In this document: positions 8,703 to 17,542 of the stretch, piece after piece
Layout: the number at the start of each line of letters is the position of its first letter
Position numbering within the stretch: position 1 is the stretch's first letter
Source: Phreatobacter stygius
Lineage (GTDB): Bacteria; Pseudomonadota; Alphaproteobacteria; Rhizobiales; Phreatobacteraceae
NCBI RefSeq assembly: GCF_005144885.1
Contig: NZ_CP039690.1
Span: 930,001-994,000 of the forward strand
Direction: 5' to 3'
Length of the DNA stretch: 64,000 nucleotides
Notes under the pieces: generated by a model
The model's input: only the letters and a program-made list of their open reading frames with translations
What the model was told of the DNA's origin: nothing
Databases searched by the model: none
Program-made: the position numbers and the translations under genes

Positions 8703-9704
8703 CTAGGACGCCGCCCGCCCGGTTTGCCCCGGTTCCAGCCGCGATGGCTGGTCACCTGGCTGCATGCCGCGCGTGCTGGCCGCGAGCATGCGCTCGATCT
8801 CTTCGACCACCTGGTCGGGCGCGGCATGATGCGGACCGTGGCCGACCCCGTCCAGCAGCACCAGCCGGGTCTGGGTGACGTCACGGGCCGTGCCAAGGGA
8901 GTGCAGATGGGTCCAGACCACGCTGTCCTGGTTGCCTGAGATCACCGTCACCGGACAGGCGATCTCGGCGTAGCGCGGCGCCTGCGCCGCCACCTCCCGG
9001 AACAGCCCGGCGACGTCTTCGGCATTGGCCATGAACTGGCGCGGCCGCAGCACCAGGGCAATCGCGGCCTCGTCGGAATAGCTGGCGCTGACCGATTGCG
9101 GCATGAAGACGCCTTGGATGCTGCGTTTCATCCAGAGCTCGCCCAGCGGCAACACCAGGGTCCAGGCGAAGAGCGGGCCGATCAGCGGCGTCGCCGCCAC
9201 GCGGTAATACCAATGCACGCCACCCGGCCAGGGATGGGTGACGGGCGCCAGCAGCACCAGGCCGGCAACCCTGTCGCCATGGTCGAGCGCCAGCCGGCAA
9301 GCCAAGGCTCCAGCCAGCGAATGCGCGACGATCACCGCCCGCGGCAAGCCGAGCACATCGAGCACGTCGATCACCGCACCAGCCTGATGATCGAGCGCTA
9401 CGGTCGCCCGTCCGGCGCGGCGCTCGCTGAAGCCATGGCCCGGCCGATCGATGAGGATGGTCCGGCCGAGCCGCCCGAGCCGACGCCCGAGCGCCGGCTC
9501 CCAGGTGCGGACATTGCCGCTGGCGCCATGCAGGAACACCACCGGCAACAGGCCCTCGCCGGAATCGACGACATGCAGCCGGCCGGCGCGGGTTTCGATG
9601 AAACGGCCGCGTGGCGGGAAGGCCCGCGTGATCGCGCGCGTGCGTGCCGCCGTCCAGGCCGTCAGGACCGGCGCGAGCGCCAACGATGCCAGAAATGGAT
9701 CCAC
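8703..9704 (-). CDS. alpha/beta hydrolase, membrane-anchored type
   Basis: A 333-residue alpha/beta-fold hydrolase. After a hydrophobic, possibly anchoring N-terminus (LASLALAPVLTAWTAA) come the oxyanion loop VVFLHGASGN, the strand ILIDRPGHGFSERR, and the nucleophile elbow VAHSLAGA with S129. The elbow reads A-H-S-L-A, not the canonical G-x-S-x-G. The general acid is probably in SGNQDSVVW and the histidine in GVGHGPHH. The start codon is GTG and its ribosome-binding site is weak, so the true start is uncertain. Stop codons of this gene and the convergent binding-protein gene are only four bases apart. Substrate unknown. Confidence 0.85.
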   Translation of the reverse strand: MDPFLASLALAPVLTAWTAARTRAITRAFPPRGRFIETRAGRLHVVDSGEGLLPVVFLHGASGNVRTWEPALGRRLGRLGRTILIDRPGHGFSERRAGRATVALDHQAGAVIDVLDVLGLPRAVIVAHSLAGALACRLALDHGDRVAGLVLLAPVTHPWPGGVHWYYRVAATPLIGPLFAWTLVLPLGELWMKRSIQGVFMPQSVSASYSDEAAIALVLRPRQFMANAEDVAGLFREVAAQAPRYAEIACPVTVISGNQDSVVWTHLHSLGTARDVTQTRLVLLDGVGHGPHHAAPDQVVEEIERMLAASTRGMQPGDQPSRLEPGQTGRAAS

Positions 9705-9772
9705 CGGCTCATTATGCGCCGATCATGCGGGGCGGCAAGGCCCGCAGGCGGCCGGGCCAGGAAGCGCCGCCG

Positions 9773-10408
9773 TCAGAGTTCGGTGCCGTCGACCTTCGGC
9801 TGAAGCCGCCGGACGATCTCCGGAATACGCTCGAGATGCGGGTTGATCTCGAGGGCACGGCGGAACACCTCGAGCGCCTGCCGGTCATTGCCGAGCTGCT
9901 GGAGAATCATGCCCAGCCCCGCCAGCGCGCCGTAATGGCGCGGCTCGCGCCGCAGCACCTGTTCGATATCGGCGACGGCGCGACCGAGTTCCTTGCGGGC
10001 GAAATAGACGGTGGCGCGCCGGCTCCAGCCTTCGACATAATCGGGGTAGAGATCGATCACCGCATCGAGCAGCGACAGCGAAAGATCCTGGTCCTGCCGC
10101 TGGAAGGCCTGGCTCGCGCGCGCCATCAGGAGATCGGCGGTATCCGATCCGGAGCGGGCCAGGATCAGCGAGATCTCACGGTCGATGACCCGGGCGATCC
10201 GCGCGTCGGGTGCTTCCTTGAGGCGCGAGAACAGTTCGTCGAGCCTGCGGCCGCGTTCCGATTCGAGCGCGGGAATGGCCGGGTTGCCCGCCGCCGGCGG
10301 ACCGCTGGACGGGCCGGTGACCTGCGCGCCGGCAGGCCCGGCCGCAACCGCAATCAGAACCAGACATAGAAAAACCGCCGCGCGTGTCATGTCCCGAAAC
10401 TGGGCCAT
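9773..10408 (-). CDS. secreted tetratricopeptide-repeat protein
   Basis: A 211-residue protein with a signal peptide (MTRAAVFLCLVLIAVAAGPAGAQ) and tandem TPR helices covering the second half, for example SLLDAVIDLYPDYVEGWSRR, ARKELGRAVADIEQVLRREP and NDRQALEVFRRALEINPHLE. TPRs mediate protein contacts; periplasmic versions often scaffold envelope complexes. The start is placed at MAQFRDMTRAA (10408); a start six residues later at 10390 also gives a complete signal peptide. It follows the bL36 gene on the same strand, but a good terminator lies between them. Confidence 0.85.
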   Translation of the reverse strand: MAQFRDMTRAAVFLCLVLIAVAAGPAGAQVTGPSSGPPAAGNPAIPALESERGRRLDELFSRLKEAPDARIARVIDREISLILARSGSDTADLLMARASQAFQRQDQDLSLSLLDAVIDLYPDYVEGWSRRATVYFARKELGRAVADIEQVLRREPRHYGALAGLGMILQQLGNDRQALEVFRRALEINPHLERIPEIVRRLQPKVDGTEL

Positions 10409-10425
10409 GAAACGCCGGCGGTCAA

Positions 10426-10449
10426 CAAAAGAGGGCGTCGCCGCCCTCT
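10426..10449 (-). terminator. rho-independent terminator of the bL36 gene
   Basis: Read on the minus strand, an 8-bp stem (AGAGGGCG / CGCCCTCT) with a GCGA tetraloop is followed by TTTTG, a good intrinsic terminator. It lies 43 bases past the bL36 stop. A second, purely GC hairpin (8-bp stem, 6-base loop, 10464-10485) sits between the stop and this one. Together they separate bL36 from the TPR gene. Confidence 0.7.
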
Positions 10450-10491
10450 CCAGCCGATCACATCCGCGCGCGAAAGGGCGCGCGGCCGCGA

Positions 10492-10617
10492 TCAACCCTG
10501 ACGCGCCTTGAAGCGCTTCTGGGTCTTGTTGATGATGTAGACGCGGCCTTTGCGGCGCACGATCTGGTTGTCGCGGTGGCGCGTGCGCAGCGACTTGAGC
10601 GAGTTACGGACCTTCAT
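10492..10617 (-). CDS. rpmJ: 50S ribosomal protein bL36, YkgO-type (cysteine-free)
   Basis: A 41-residue ribosomal protein: [20 protein letters not shown], then [21 protein letters not shown]. This is the longer C-minus paralogue (YkgO type) that lacks the Cys-Cys-Cys-His zinc site of classical bL36. In many bacteria the C-minus form is induced by zinc limitation; in Rhizobiales it is usually the only copy, so zinc regulation should not be assumed. The start was chosen at the family-conserved MKVRNSL; the frame remains open upstream without resemblance. It stands apart from other ribosomal genes, with its own terminator. Confidence 0.95.
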   Translation of the reverse strand: MKVRNSLKSLRTRHRDNQIVRRKGRVYIINKTQKRFKARQG

Positions 10618-10896
10618 CGGTTCGATCCCTTGTGAACGACAGCGCAAAGGGCCGGGACATCCCGACTGCCAAAGCGACGATATTCGGAGGAGGCGGGCTA
10701 TAGCCGGGGCAAGGGCGGCTGTCAAGATTTCGACGGCCGCCGCGCGGTGTCTTGTGCAACCGATGCCGAACCGCCCGGGCCACAGCCTGCCCATGCCCTC
10801 TCGGCCGGCTTCAGCCCAGGCCGATTTTCAGCGTGCCGGCGGAACGACCCGGCGATCCACAGGTTGAACATTGACCGAGCCACGAGGAGAGAGCCA

Positions 10897-11250
10897 ATGA
10901 AACCTTCGATTCTGCTGTCGGCGCCACTGCTGTGCGCGCTGCTCATGCCGGTTGCAGCCAATGCCCAGGCCGGCGACGCCCAGAGTTCGCCGACTGCCAG
11001 CTCCCGGCCGCAACGGATCAGTCCTGACCAGCAGCCGCGGTTCCGCCAATACGTCATTCAGCGGCAGCATCCGTCTTTCACCTATTCGTCACCGATCGTG
11101 GTCGGCGGCGTCTTGCCGGAGGCCGGTGTCACCTATTACGAGGTGCCGAACGAATATGGCATGACCAGCCATCGCTACACGATCATCAACGACAAGCCGG
11201 TGCTGGTCGACCCGTCGACCCGCACCATCATTCAGGTGATCGAGGACTGA
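10897..11250 (+). CDS. DUF1236 family secreted protein
   Basis: A 117-residue protein with a clear signal peptide (MKPSILLSAPLLCALLMPVAANAQ). The mature part has the DUF1236 pattern: a polar linker, then a short barrel-like segment VVGGVLPEAGVTYYEVPN and RYTIINDKPVLVDPSTRTII. The family is abundant in Bradyrhizobium and related Rhizobiales; its function is unknown. The start has GAGGAGAGAG just upstream. An intrinsic terminator follows 19 bases after the stop, so the gene is monocistronic. Confidence 0.9.
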   Translation: MKPSILLSAPLLCALLMPVAANAQAGDAQSSPTASSRPQRISPDQQPRFRQYVIQRQHPSFTYSSPIVVGGVLPEAGVTYYEVPNEYGMTSHRYTIINDKPVLVDPSTRTIIQVIED

Positions 11251-11268
11251 TATCAGGCCAACATGCAG

Positions 11269-11292
11269 AAAGGGCGCCAAATGGCGCCCTTT
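11269..11292. terminator. bidirectional intrinsic terminator
   Basis: AAAGGGCGCC and GGCGCCCTTT form a perfect 10-bp stem with an AAAT loop between the convergent DUF1236 gene and the GT39-type gene. The A and T ends of the stem let it work in both directions. Confidence 0.85.
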
Positions 11293-11342
11293 CCTGTCTG
11301 TCAGTCGGGTCTTGCCGACCTCGCCCGCGCATCCCGTGCGGG

Positions 11343-12944
11343 CTAGCGCAGTTCCGCGGGAACGATGGCGTAGGCAAGCGTGGTCACCGGCCCGTATGAC
11401 AGCGGGCTCGGCGCCGAGACGGTGCCTTGCGCTCTCAACGCCGGAAACCGCAAGCGCAGCCGGGCGAACGCCTCGTGGTCCTCGGGCTGCCAGACGATGA
11501 TGCCGCCGTAGCGCGCCAGCATCTCCTCGGTCACCCAGGGGGCCTGGCGTGTGTCGCCGTCGAGCAGGATCAGCGGCCGGTCGAGCGAATAGAAGGCGAC
11601 ATTGCCGGCATGCCAGCGGTCTCCGATGACGATCCGCAGCGGCTGGTCGGTGTCGTCGCGCCAGCGGCTGGTCAACTGGTCGGCCAGCGATTCGGCCGGA
11701 TACAGGGTTGGCACGACGCCCGCGCCCATGGCGAGGCGGGCATGATGATGGAAGGCGTTGCCGACCGGCAGGACGACGATGACCAGCAGGGCCAGAACCG
11801 CCGCGAGCCGCAACCGGCCGAGTTCCAGGCGCGGTCCGATCAGCATCAGGGCGGCGATGCCGGAAAAGGCGAAGAGCGCAGTGCCCCTGCCCTGCCGAAA
11901 CTCGCCGCCGACCGCAAAATTCACCACCAGCGCCACGGCGATCGGCGCGAAGGCCATGGTCAGCAGCGCCGCCTGCTCGAAAGCCGGCACCCGGCGGCCG
12001 TCAACGACCAGCTCGGCCCGGGGCCTGAGCCTGCCGAAGCCGACGGCCACCAGCAACAGCACGATCAACATGCCGTGCTGGCTGATCTGCGCCGCCAGGA
12101 AAGCCAGGCAGAAATAGAGCCGGATGACGATCGATGTCGCTTTCTCGCCATGCGAGAAGGCGTAGCCGAATGTCGAGAAGCTGGTGTCCACGACCCAGTT
12201 CAGATGGGGCGCCGCCAGCACCAGACAGATGAGTGCGGCAAGCCACGGATCGCGCCGCCGCAAGGCCGCACGGCCGCGCGGCGTCGCCAGGGTGAAGATG
12301 CCGAGCACGCCGACGAGCAGCAGCACGACATATTTGGCATAGATCGAGAACGCGACGGCCAGGGCGAAACCGTACCAGGCCCGTGGGCGCTCCTCGACCA
12401 CGGCGCGCCACCAGAACAGGCCGGTCAGCGCCCAGAGCGGCGCCGACAGGGTGTCGGGCGTGAAGGTCGCCATGGACGGGCCATAATAATGCACGCCGAA
12501 CAGGGTCAGCAGCGCGGCGATCAGGCCTTGCCGTTCCCCCAGGATCGACCGGCCGAGCCGCCAGACGGCCCAGAGCGTGATGACGACGCAGATCTGCGCA
12601 TAGAGATAGGCAAGCCATATGGCCGAAGGCGCGAGCCACTCGGTCAGCCCTAGAATCCAGGCCTGCAGCGGCGGATGTTTGGAAAAGCCCCACTGGAAGG
12701 TGCGCCCCCAGATGAAGCCCTCGAGCGTGTCGCGCGGCAGCGTGATGAAGCCGAATGCCGGCGCCGCGACGGCGATCGCGGCATGAAGACCGACCAGCGA
12801 CCAGAACAGCATGGTTCCGCGCTCGATGAGCAACTGGCCGATCGTTCGGCTGCCGGTCGGCAGAGCGGTGAATGTTGCGCCGGACGCCACAGCAGTCGCT
12901 GCGTGTCCGTCGAGCGGCACGGCATAGGAATCGTTGAGAGACAA
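11343..12944 (-). CDS. GT39-type membrane glycosyltransferase
   Basis: A 533-residue polytopic membrane protein of the PMT/ArnT-like (GT-C) superfamily that transfers sugars from polyprenyl-phosphate donors on the periplasmic face. The first membrane helix (TMLFWSLVGLHAAIAVAA) is followed by a loop with acidic residues (TLPRDTLEGFIWGRTFQWG, then KHPPLQAW), where these enzymes hold the catalytic aspartate. About ten more hydrophobic helices precede a C-terminal periplasmic domain (VIGDRWHAGNVAFYSLDRP). The start is TTG, 6 bases after GAGG. Acceptor unknown; no lipid A or capsule genes are adjacent. The 219 bases upstream hold no evident gene. Confidence 0.85.
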   Translation of the reverse strand: MSLNDSYAVPLDGHAATAVASGATFTALPTGSRTIGQLLIERGTMLFWSLVGLHAAIAVAAPAFGFITLPRDTLEGFIWGRTFQWGFSKHPPLQAWILGLTEWLAPSAIWLAYLYAQICVVITLWAVWRLGRSILGERQGLIAALLTLFGVHYYGPSMATFTPDTLSAPLWALTGLFWWRAVVEERPRAWYGFALAVAFSIYAKYVVLLLVGVLGIFTLATPRGRAALRRRDPWLAALICLVLAAPHLNWVVDTSFSTFGYAFSHGEKATSIVIRLYFCLAFLAAQISQHGMLIVLLLVAVGFGRLRPRAELVVDGRRVPAFEQAALLTMAFAPIAVALVVNFAVGGEFRQGRGTALFAFSGIAALMLIGPRLELGRLRLAAVLALLVIVVLPVGNAFHHHARLAMGAGVVPTLYPAESLADQLTSRWRDDTDQPLRIVIGDRWHAGNVAFYSLDRPLILLDGDTRQAPWVTEEMLARYGGIIVWQPEDHEAFARLRLRFPALRAQGTVSAPSPLSYGPVTTLAYAIVPAELR

Positions 12945-13163
12945 TCAGGGCCTCGGAAGGGCGTTGGAACAAGCGGCCGCAGGCAATGGCGCCAGAAACA
13001 AAACGGACCTCCCGGAGGCCGCCGCGTGGAACATCCAAACGCAATGAGCACCTAGACATTGCTCAAGCATTACAATCCGCGGCAAATGTTTCCGAGCCCG
13101 CAAATAATTGCGATTGTCAGGAGATTGCAAGCTTCGGAACGGACGCGGCGGGGCGCCCCCGGA

Positions 13164-13733
13164 TCATGCCGGGCGCAAGCGGACGATGGCGGCCCGGGCC
13201 CCGGCCGGAGCCGCGGCAGTGCAACGCTGCCCGCCCGCGACGAGCGCCGTCCAGCCCGGCGGCAGGGCCGCGGTCTCGGCGCCTTCGGTCACCGACCAGG
13301 TGCCCTCGATCGCCACGACGGCGATCGTCTCGGCTGCCGCGATCGCCTCGGGCTCCCCGTGCCCCCGCCAGATCGCAACGTCGCCTTGCACGGCGCCGTC
13401 GCGCATCAGCAGGTTGAAGGCCGTGGCGGGCGCTCCGCGCAGCCGCGAGAACGGCGCCGGCGCGCCGGCAAAGCGCGTCGGCTGGTCACGCGGCAGCGTC
13501 CGTGTCCCCTCGCCCTCGAAATCGAGATGGACGCCCGGGCCATGGATGATGGTGAACACCCGTGTCACTCCGGCATAGTCGGAGAACGGCCCGTCCTTGA
13601 GGATCTCGGCCGTGCCGATGCGCCAGACGACCTCGCCGTCACCGGCGAGTTCGACCGCATAGTCGGTCGCCGTGCCACCGCCATTCTTCCAGGGCACGGT
13701 CCGGTGATCCCTGGGATCGATCAGCTTGATCAT
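13164..13733 (-). CDS. HutD family protein
   Basis: A 189-residue bicupin-fold protein of the HutD/Ves family. It begins MIKLIDPRDHRTVPWKNGGG, where P-W-K-N-G-G-G-T is the family signature, and has WRIGTAEILKDGPFSDYAGV and RVFTIIHG. HutD accompanies histidine-utilisation genes in other bacteria and may modulate the pathway by binding an intermediate; here no hut gene is adjacent. It overlaps the upstream TRAP-type binding-protein gene by four bases (ATGA), so the two are translationally coupled. Confidence 0.9.
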   Translation of the reverse strand: MIKLIDPRDHRTVPWKNGGGTATDYAVELAGDGEVVWRIGTAEILKDGPFSDYAGVTRVFTIIHGPGVHLDFEGEGTRTLPRDQPTRFAGAPAPFSRLRGAPATAFNLLMRDGAVQGDVAIWRGHGEPEAIAAAETIAVVAIEGTWSVTEGAETAALPPGWTALVAGGQRCTAAAPAGARAAIVRLRPA

Positions 13734-14803
13734 CGCGCTTCGTACCTGACACCGCTGATCGGCGCCACGATGCGGTTATAGACCTCGCCGCAACGCTCGC
13801 CGCAGCGCTTGACGAAGGCCGGCAGCACGACGGTCGACAAAGACTGGCGCAGCAACGCCATGTCGGCCTGGCTCGCCCGCGTCACCGTCATCGGCCGGTT
13901 CTCGACCACCCGGCCGATCCTGCAGCCCGCGGCGATGCCGGCATTGCATTGCACGCCGTCCTCGGTCGCTTCCAGGCCGAGTTTCCACTGCGCCTCGCCG
14001 ACATCGTTCATGGTCTCCTGCAGGAACTGCCGCACCGCCGGGTCGAGCCGGTTCCACCAGGCGAGATTGACCCCATAAGCCGCCGTCCCCCACTGGATCG
14101 GCAATGTGTAGAGATGTTTGGTCACCTCGTACCAGCGCGCGCCATTGCCGGTCGCGGTTCCGGTCACCGCGCAATCGACCACGCCCCGCTCGAGCGCCGC
14201 ATAGACCTCGGGAAAGCCGATCGCCACCGGCTGAGCGCCGATCGACTGCATGAAATCGTTCTGCGAGCCGCCCGGCGTCCGCACGCGCCGGCCCTTGAGA
14301 TCGGCGAGGCTGGTCACCGGATCACGGCAGAACAGCACCTGGGCCGGGAAGGGATAGAAGGCAACGATGCGCACGCCGACGCGTTCGAGCTCCTGGTTGA
14401 GTGTCGGCAGCATGGCCTCGGCGACACGCCGGCCCTGTTCATGCGACGCATTCAGGCCGGCAAGGTCGATGATGTCGAGCAGCGGCACGTCACCCGCGAC
14501 CGTCGGCAGCGCGATGCCGGCGAGATCGATCTGACCGGCGCGCAGCACCCGCAACAGCTCCGGACCGTTCAGATTGCGCTCGGGCCAGCTCGCCAGCGTC
14601 ACCGAAATGCGCCCGTTGGAGCGCTGCGGTATGCCTTCGCGCAGCATCGGGATGTCGACCCGGGTATATTGCGGGATCGACGGCGAGAGCTGCGTCACCA
14701 TCTGGATCGCCACCGGCGGGCCGGGCGGCAAGGTCTGGGCCGAAGCCTGCCCCGCGAAACCCAGCAAAGCCAGGCCAACAGACACTTTGATCAGACGGCG
14801 CAT
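13730..14803 (-). CDS. TRAP transporter periplasmic binding protein, DctP family
   Basis: A 357-residue DctP-type receptor with signal peptide MRRLIKVSVGLALLGFAG. Family landmarks: ISVTLASWPERNLNGPELLR, FYPFPAQVLFCRDPVTSLADLKGRRVR with the carboxylate-binding arginine in GRRVRTPG, and YAALERGVVDCAVTGT. The start was set at MRRLIK because GGGGGAG precedes it at good spacing. The membrane subunits DctQ and DctM are not in the window; the gene is followed only by hutD. Such proteins bind organic acids; the ligand here is unknown. Confidence 0.88.
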   Translation of the reverse strand: MRRLIKVSVGLALLGFAGQASAQTLPPGPPVAIQMVTQLSPSIPQYTRVDIPMLREGIPQRSNGRISVTLASWPERNLNGPELLRVLRAGQIDLAGIALPTVAGDVPLLDIIDLAGLNASHEQGRRVAEAMLPTLNQELERVGVRIVAFYPFPAQVLFCRDPVTSLADLKGRRVRTPGGSQNDFMQSIGAQPVAIGFPEVYAALERGVVDCAVTGTATGNGARWYEVTKHLYTLPIQWGTAAYGVNLAWWNRLDPAVRQFLQETMNDVGEAQWKLGLEATEDGVQCNAGIAAGCRIGRVVENRPMTVTRASQADMALLRQSLSTVVLPAFVKRCGERCGEVYNRIVAPISGVRYEAR

Positions 14804-14976
14804 TCGGTTCTCCCCCAAGACCCTGGAACAGTCACTATAGCCATCGGACAGAGCCGGTCGAGGTGCCTGTCTCCGGTGATTTTTGCCGGTCCGACGGCCG
14901 GCCGGCCGCTGATTGCACGGGGCCGAATGCTGCTGCCGATTGACCTTGCGCCGCGCGCAACGCTAAACCCCGCGCC

Positions 14977-16587
14977 ATGACCACCATCCCGACCACCGCC
15001 CAGGCCTCGACCGCTGCGCCCACTCCGGCGTCGCGCCGGCGCACCTTCGCCATCATCTCGCACCCTGACGCGGGCAAGACGACGCTCACCGAAAAGCTGC
15101 TGCTGTTCGGCGGCGCCATCCAGCTCGCCGGTGAGGTGAAAGCCAAGCAGGGCCGCCGGCAGACCTCGTCGGACTGGATGGCGATCGAGCGATCGCGCGG
15201 CATTTCGGTGGTCACCTCGGTGATGACCTTCGAATATGGCGACTGCGTCTTCAATCTCCTGGATACCCCCGGCCACGAAGACTTCTCCGAAGATACCTAT
15301 CGCACGCTGACCGCCGTCGACTCGGCCGTCATGGTGATCGACGCCGCCAAGGGCATCGAGGCCCGGACGCGCAAATTGTTCGAGGTCTGCCGGCTGCGCG
15401 ACATCCCGACCGTCACCTTCATCAACAAGATGGATCGCGAGGCGCGCGACCCGTTCGACCTCCTGGACGAGATCGAGAAGACGCTGGCCATCGACACCAC
15501 GCCGATGACCTGGCCGATCGGCTCGGGCCGGGATTTCGCCGGCACCTATGACATTGCCCGCTCGCAGGTGCGCCGGCTCGACCGCGACGACGAGCCGACC
15601 AAGGTCAACGGCCCCGAGGCCGGCCTGTTCGACGAATTGCTGCCCAAGGGTGCAGGCGAATGGCGCGACCAGGTGGAACTGGCGATCGGCGGCTGCAAGC
15701 CGTTCGATCTCACCTCCTACCGCGAAGGCCATCTGACGCCGGTGTTCTGGGGTTCGGCCTTGCGGAATTTCGGCGTGCGCGACCTGATCGACGCGTTGAT
15801 CGCCTTTGCGCCGCCACCGCGCGCGCAGGTTGCCGAGGGCCGGACCGTCACCGCCGACGAGAAGAACATGTCGGGCTTCGTGTTCAAGATCCAGGCCAAC
15901 ATGGACCCCAACCATCGCGACCGGATCGCCTTCCTCAGGGTCTGCTCGGGCAAGCTGACCCGTGGCATGAAGGCAAGGCTGGTGCGGACCGGCAAGCCGA
16001 TGCCGCTGAACGCGCCGCAATTCTTCTTCGCCAAGGATCGCCAATTGGCTGAGGAGGCTTATGCCGGCGACATTGTCGGCATTCCGAACCACGGCACGCT
16101 GCGCATTGGCGATACCCTGACCGAGGGCGAGGACATCGTGTTCAAGGGCGTGCCAAGCTTCGCGCCGGAACAGCTCCGCCGGGTCAAGCTGAAGGACGCG
16201 ATGAAAGCGAAGAAGCTGCGCGAGGCCTTGCAGCAGATGGGCGAAGAAGGCGTCGTGCAGCTGTTCGTGCCCAATGACGGCTCGCCGGCGATCGTCGGCG
16301 TGGTCGGCGCCCTGCAGCTCGACGTGCTGAAGGAGCGGCTTGCCTCGGAATATTCACTGCCCGTCGATTTCGACCCGTGCCAGTTTCAGGTCTGCCGCTG
16401 GATCACCTCGGCAGACGAACAGAAGCTCGACAGCTTCATCGCCGATCACGGCTCGTCCATGGCGCGCGACCTCGACGGCGCGCCGGTCTACATGGCCTCC
16501 AGCGCCTTCTCGCTGCGCTACGAGGAAGAGCGCGCGCCGGGCATCGTCTTTTCCGATATCAAGGACTATCAGCGCGCCGCGGATTGA
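14977..16587 (+). CDS. prfC: peptide chain release factor 3
   Basis: A translational GTPase that recycles RF1/RF2 from the ribosome after peptide release. The 536-residue protein has the P-loop SHPDAGKTTLTEKLLLFGG (about residues 27-45), switch II DTPGHEDFSEDTYRTL and the guanine motif NKMDREARDP. The RF3-specific features are KAKQGRRQTSSDWMAIERSR and the C-terminal domain III region QLFVPNDGSPAIVGVVG. The N-terminal 20 residues (TTAQASTAAPTPAS) form a low-complexity extension. Its last 19 bases overlap the convergent lipoprotein gene on the other strand. Confidence 0.96.
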   Translation: MTTIPTTAQASTAAPTPASRRRTFAIISHPDAGKTTLTEKLLLFGGAIQLAGEVKAKQGRRQTSSDWMAIERSRGISVVTSVMTFEYGDCVFNLLDTPGHEDFSEDTYRTLTAVDSAVMVIDAAKGIEARTRKLFEVCRLRDIPTVTFINKMDREARDPFDLLDEIEKTLAIDTTPMTWPIGSGRDFAGTYDIARSQVRRLDRDDEPTKVNGPEAGLFDELLPKGAGEWRDQVELAIGGCKPFDLTSYREGHLTPVFWGSALRNFGVRDLIDALIAFAPPPRAQVAEGRTVTADEKNMSGFVFKIQANMDPNHRDRIAFLRVCSGKLTRGMKARLVRTGKPMPLNAPQFFFAKDRQLAEEAYAGDIVGIPNHGTLRIGDTLTEGEDIVFKGVPSFAPEQLRRVKLKDAMKAKKLREALQQMGEEGVVQLFVPNDGSPAIVGVVGALQLDVLKERLASEYSLPVDFDPCQFQVCRWITSADEQKLDSFIADHGSSMARDLDGAPVYMASSAFSLRYEEERAPGIVFSDIKDYQRAAD

Positions 16588-17300
16588 CGGCCGCTCAGTG
16601 CGACGCGCGCCGGACGGCGCGTGCCCGCGCCGACCGCCTGGCTGATCCAGCCGATCACCTGGGCGTGCAGGCGCGGATCCTTGTCGATATTGAAATGGGT
16701 CACATTGCCCGACTGGCGCAGGTCGATATTCTCGAGCCGGCCGCGATAGCGCGCGTCGGCGGTGACCCGCTCGCCCCAGCCATTGTTCGACTGGTAGAAA
16801 TTGACGAAGCGGCGTGCCCCGCCGGTCAGCTGCCGTGCCGCGGTCGGATCGAAAGCGACGGCAAGCGCCACCGAGCCACCCTGCTGCGCCAGGAAATTGG
16901 CAATGTCGGCGACCACATTGGCGCCCAGCGAATGGCCGATGATGACGGCCTGATGGCGACCGCCGGAGGCGCGCTGATTGGCCAGGATCTCATTGGCGAT
17001 CGAACCCCAGTCGCCATATTCGTGGACGGTCGCCAAATAGCCGCGCTGGGTCAACTTGGCGCCGAGATCGTCCATGCCTTGCGAAAAGACGTTGGCGAGT
17101 CCCCGGATCAGGTAGATATGCGGCTGGATCTGCTGGACGCGGCCGTTCGGCACGGCGAGGCGCGGCGTGCCCTGGCCGGCATCGCGTGCCATCTGGACGG
17201 CGCTGCCGTCGGCACCGGTCTGGGCCGTCGCCTGACAGCCGGCCAGAGCCAGAGCCGCTATGAGAACACCGAGAACGCCGGACCGCGACGACATGCGCAT
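16569..17300 (-). CDS. lipoprotein with alpha/beta-hydrolase elbow, paralogue 1
   Basis: A 243-residue predicted lipoprotein: N-terminal MRMSSRSGVLGVLIAALALAGC ends in a good lipobox (L-A-G-C). The mature part contains IYLIRGLANVFSQGMDDLG, GYLATVHEYGDW, then the nucleophile elbow VIIGHSLGANVVADIA (G-H-S-L-G) and FVNFYQSNNGWGERV. Close to the next gene upstream in length and order of motifs, so the two arose by duplication. An esterase or lipase-like enzyme is likely, but the family is uncharacterised. Start chosen at MRM because AAGGTGAGG precedes it. The 3' end overlaps prfC by 19 bases. Confidence 0.8.
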   Translation of the reverse strand: MRMSSRSGVLGVLIAALALAGCQATAQTGADGSAVQMARDAGQGTPRLAVPNGRVQQIQPHIYLIRGLANVFSQGMDDLGAKLTQRGYLATVHEYGDWGSIANEILANQRASGGRHQAVIIGHSLGANVVADIANFLAQQGGSVALAVAFDPTAARQLTGGARRFVNFYQSNNGWGERVTADARYRGRLENIDLRQSGNVTHFNIDKDPRLHAQVIGWISQAVGAGTRRPARVALSGRQSAAR

Positions 17301-17542
17301 GTTCAACCTCACCTTGGAAATCCCAGTCAAATGCACGGACCCCGGTCAAGGCGAGTCCTTCGGCTCACCCTGCCTCAGCATGGTTAATGCGAAGTCAATT
17401 GCCCGCTCCCGGGCCTGTCAATGGAAGATCGGCCTCCGGCCGTGACCGCGGTGACATCTGGTCGCCGGGTGTTGCTCGAATGCCTCGCGTTGCGGAAGCA
17501 ACATGACATTCATGCCGGGTTCGGCCCAACCCTGCAGTCGCT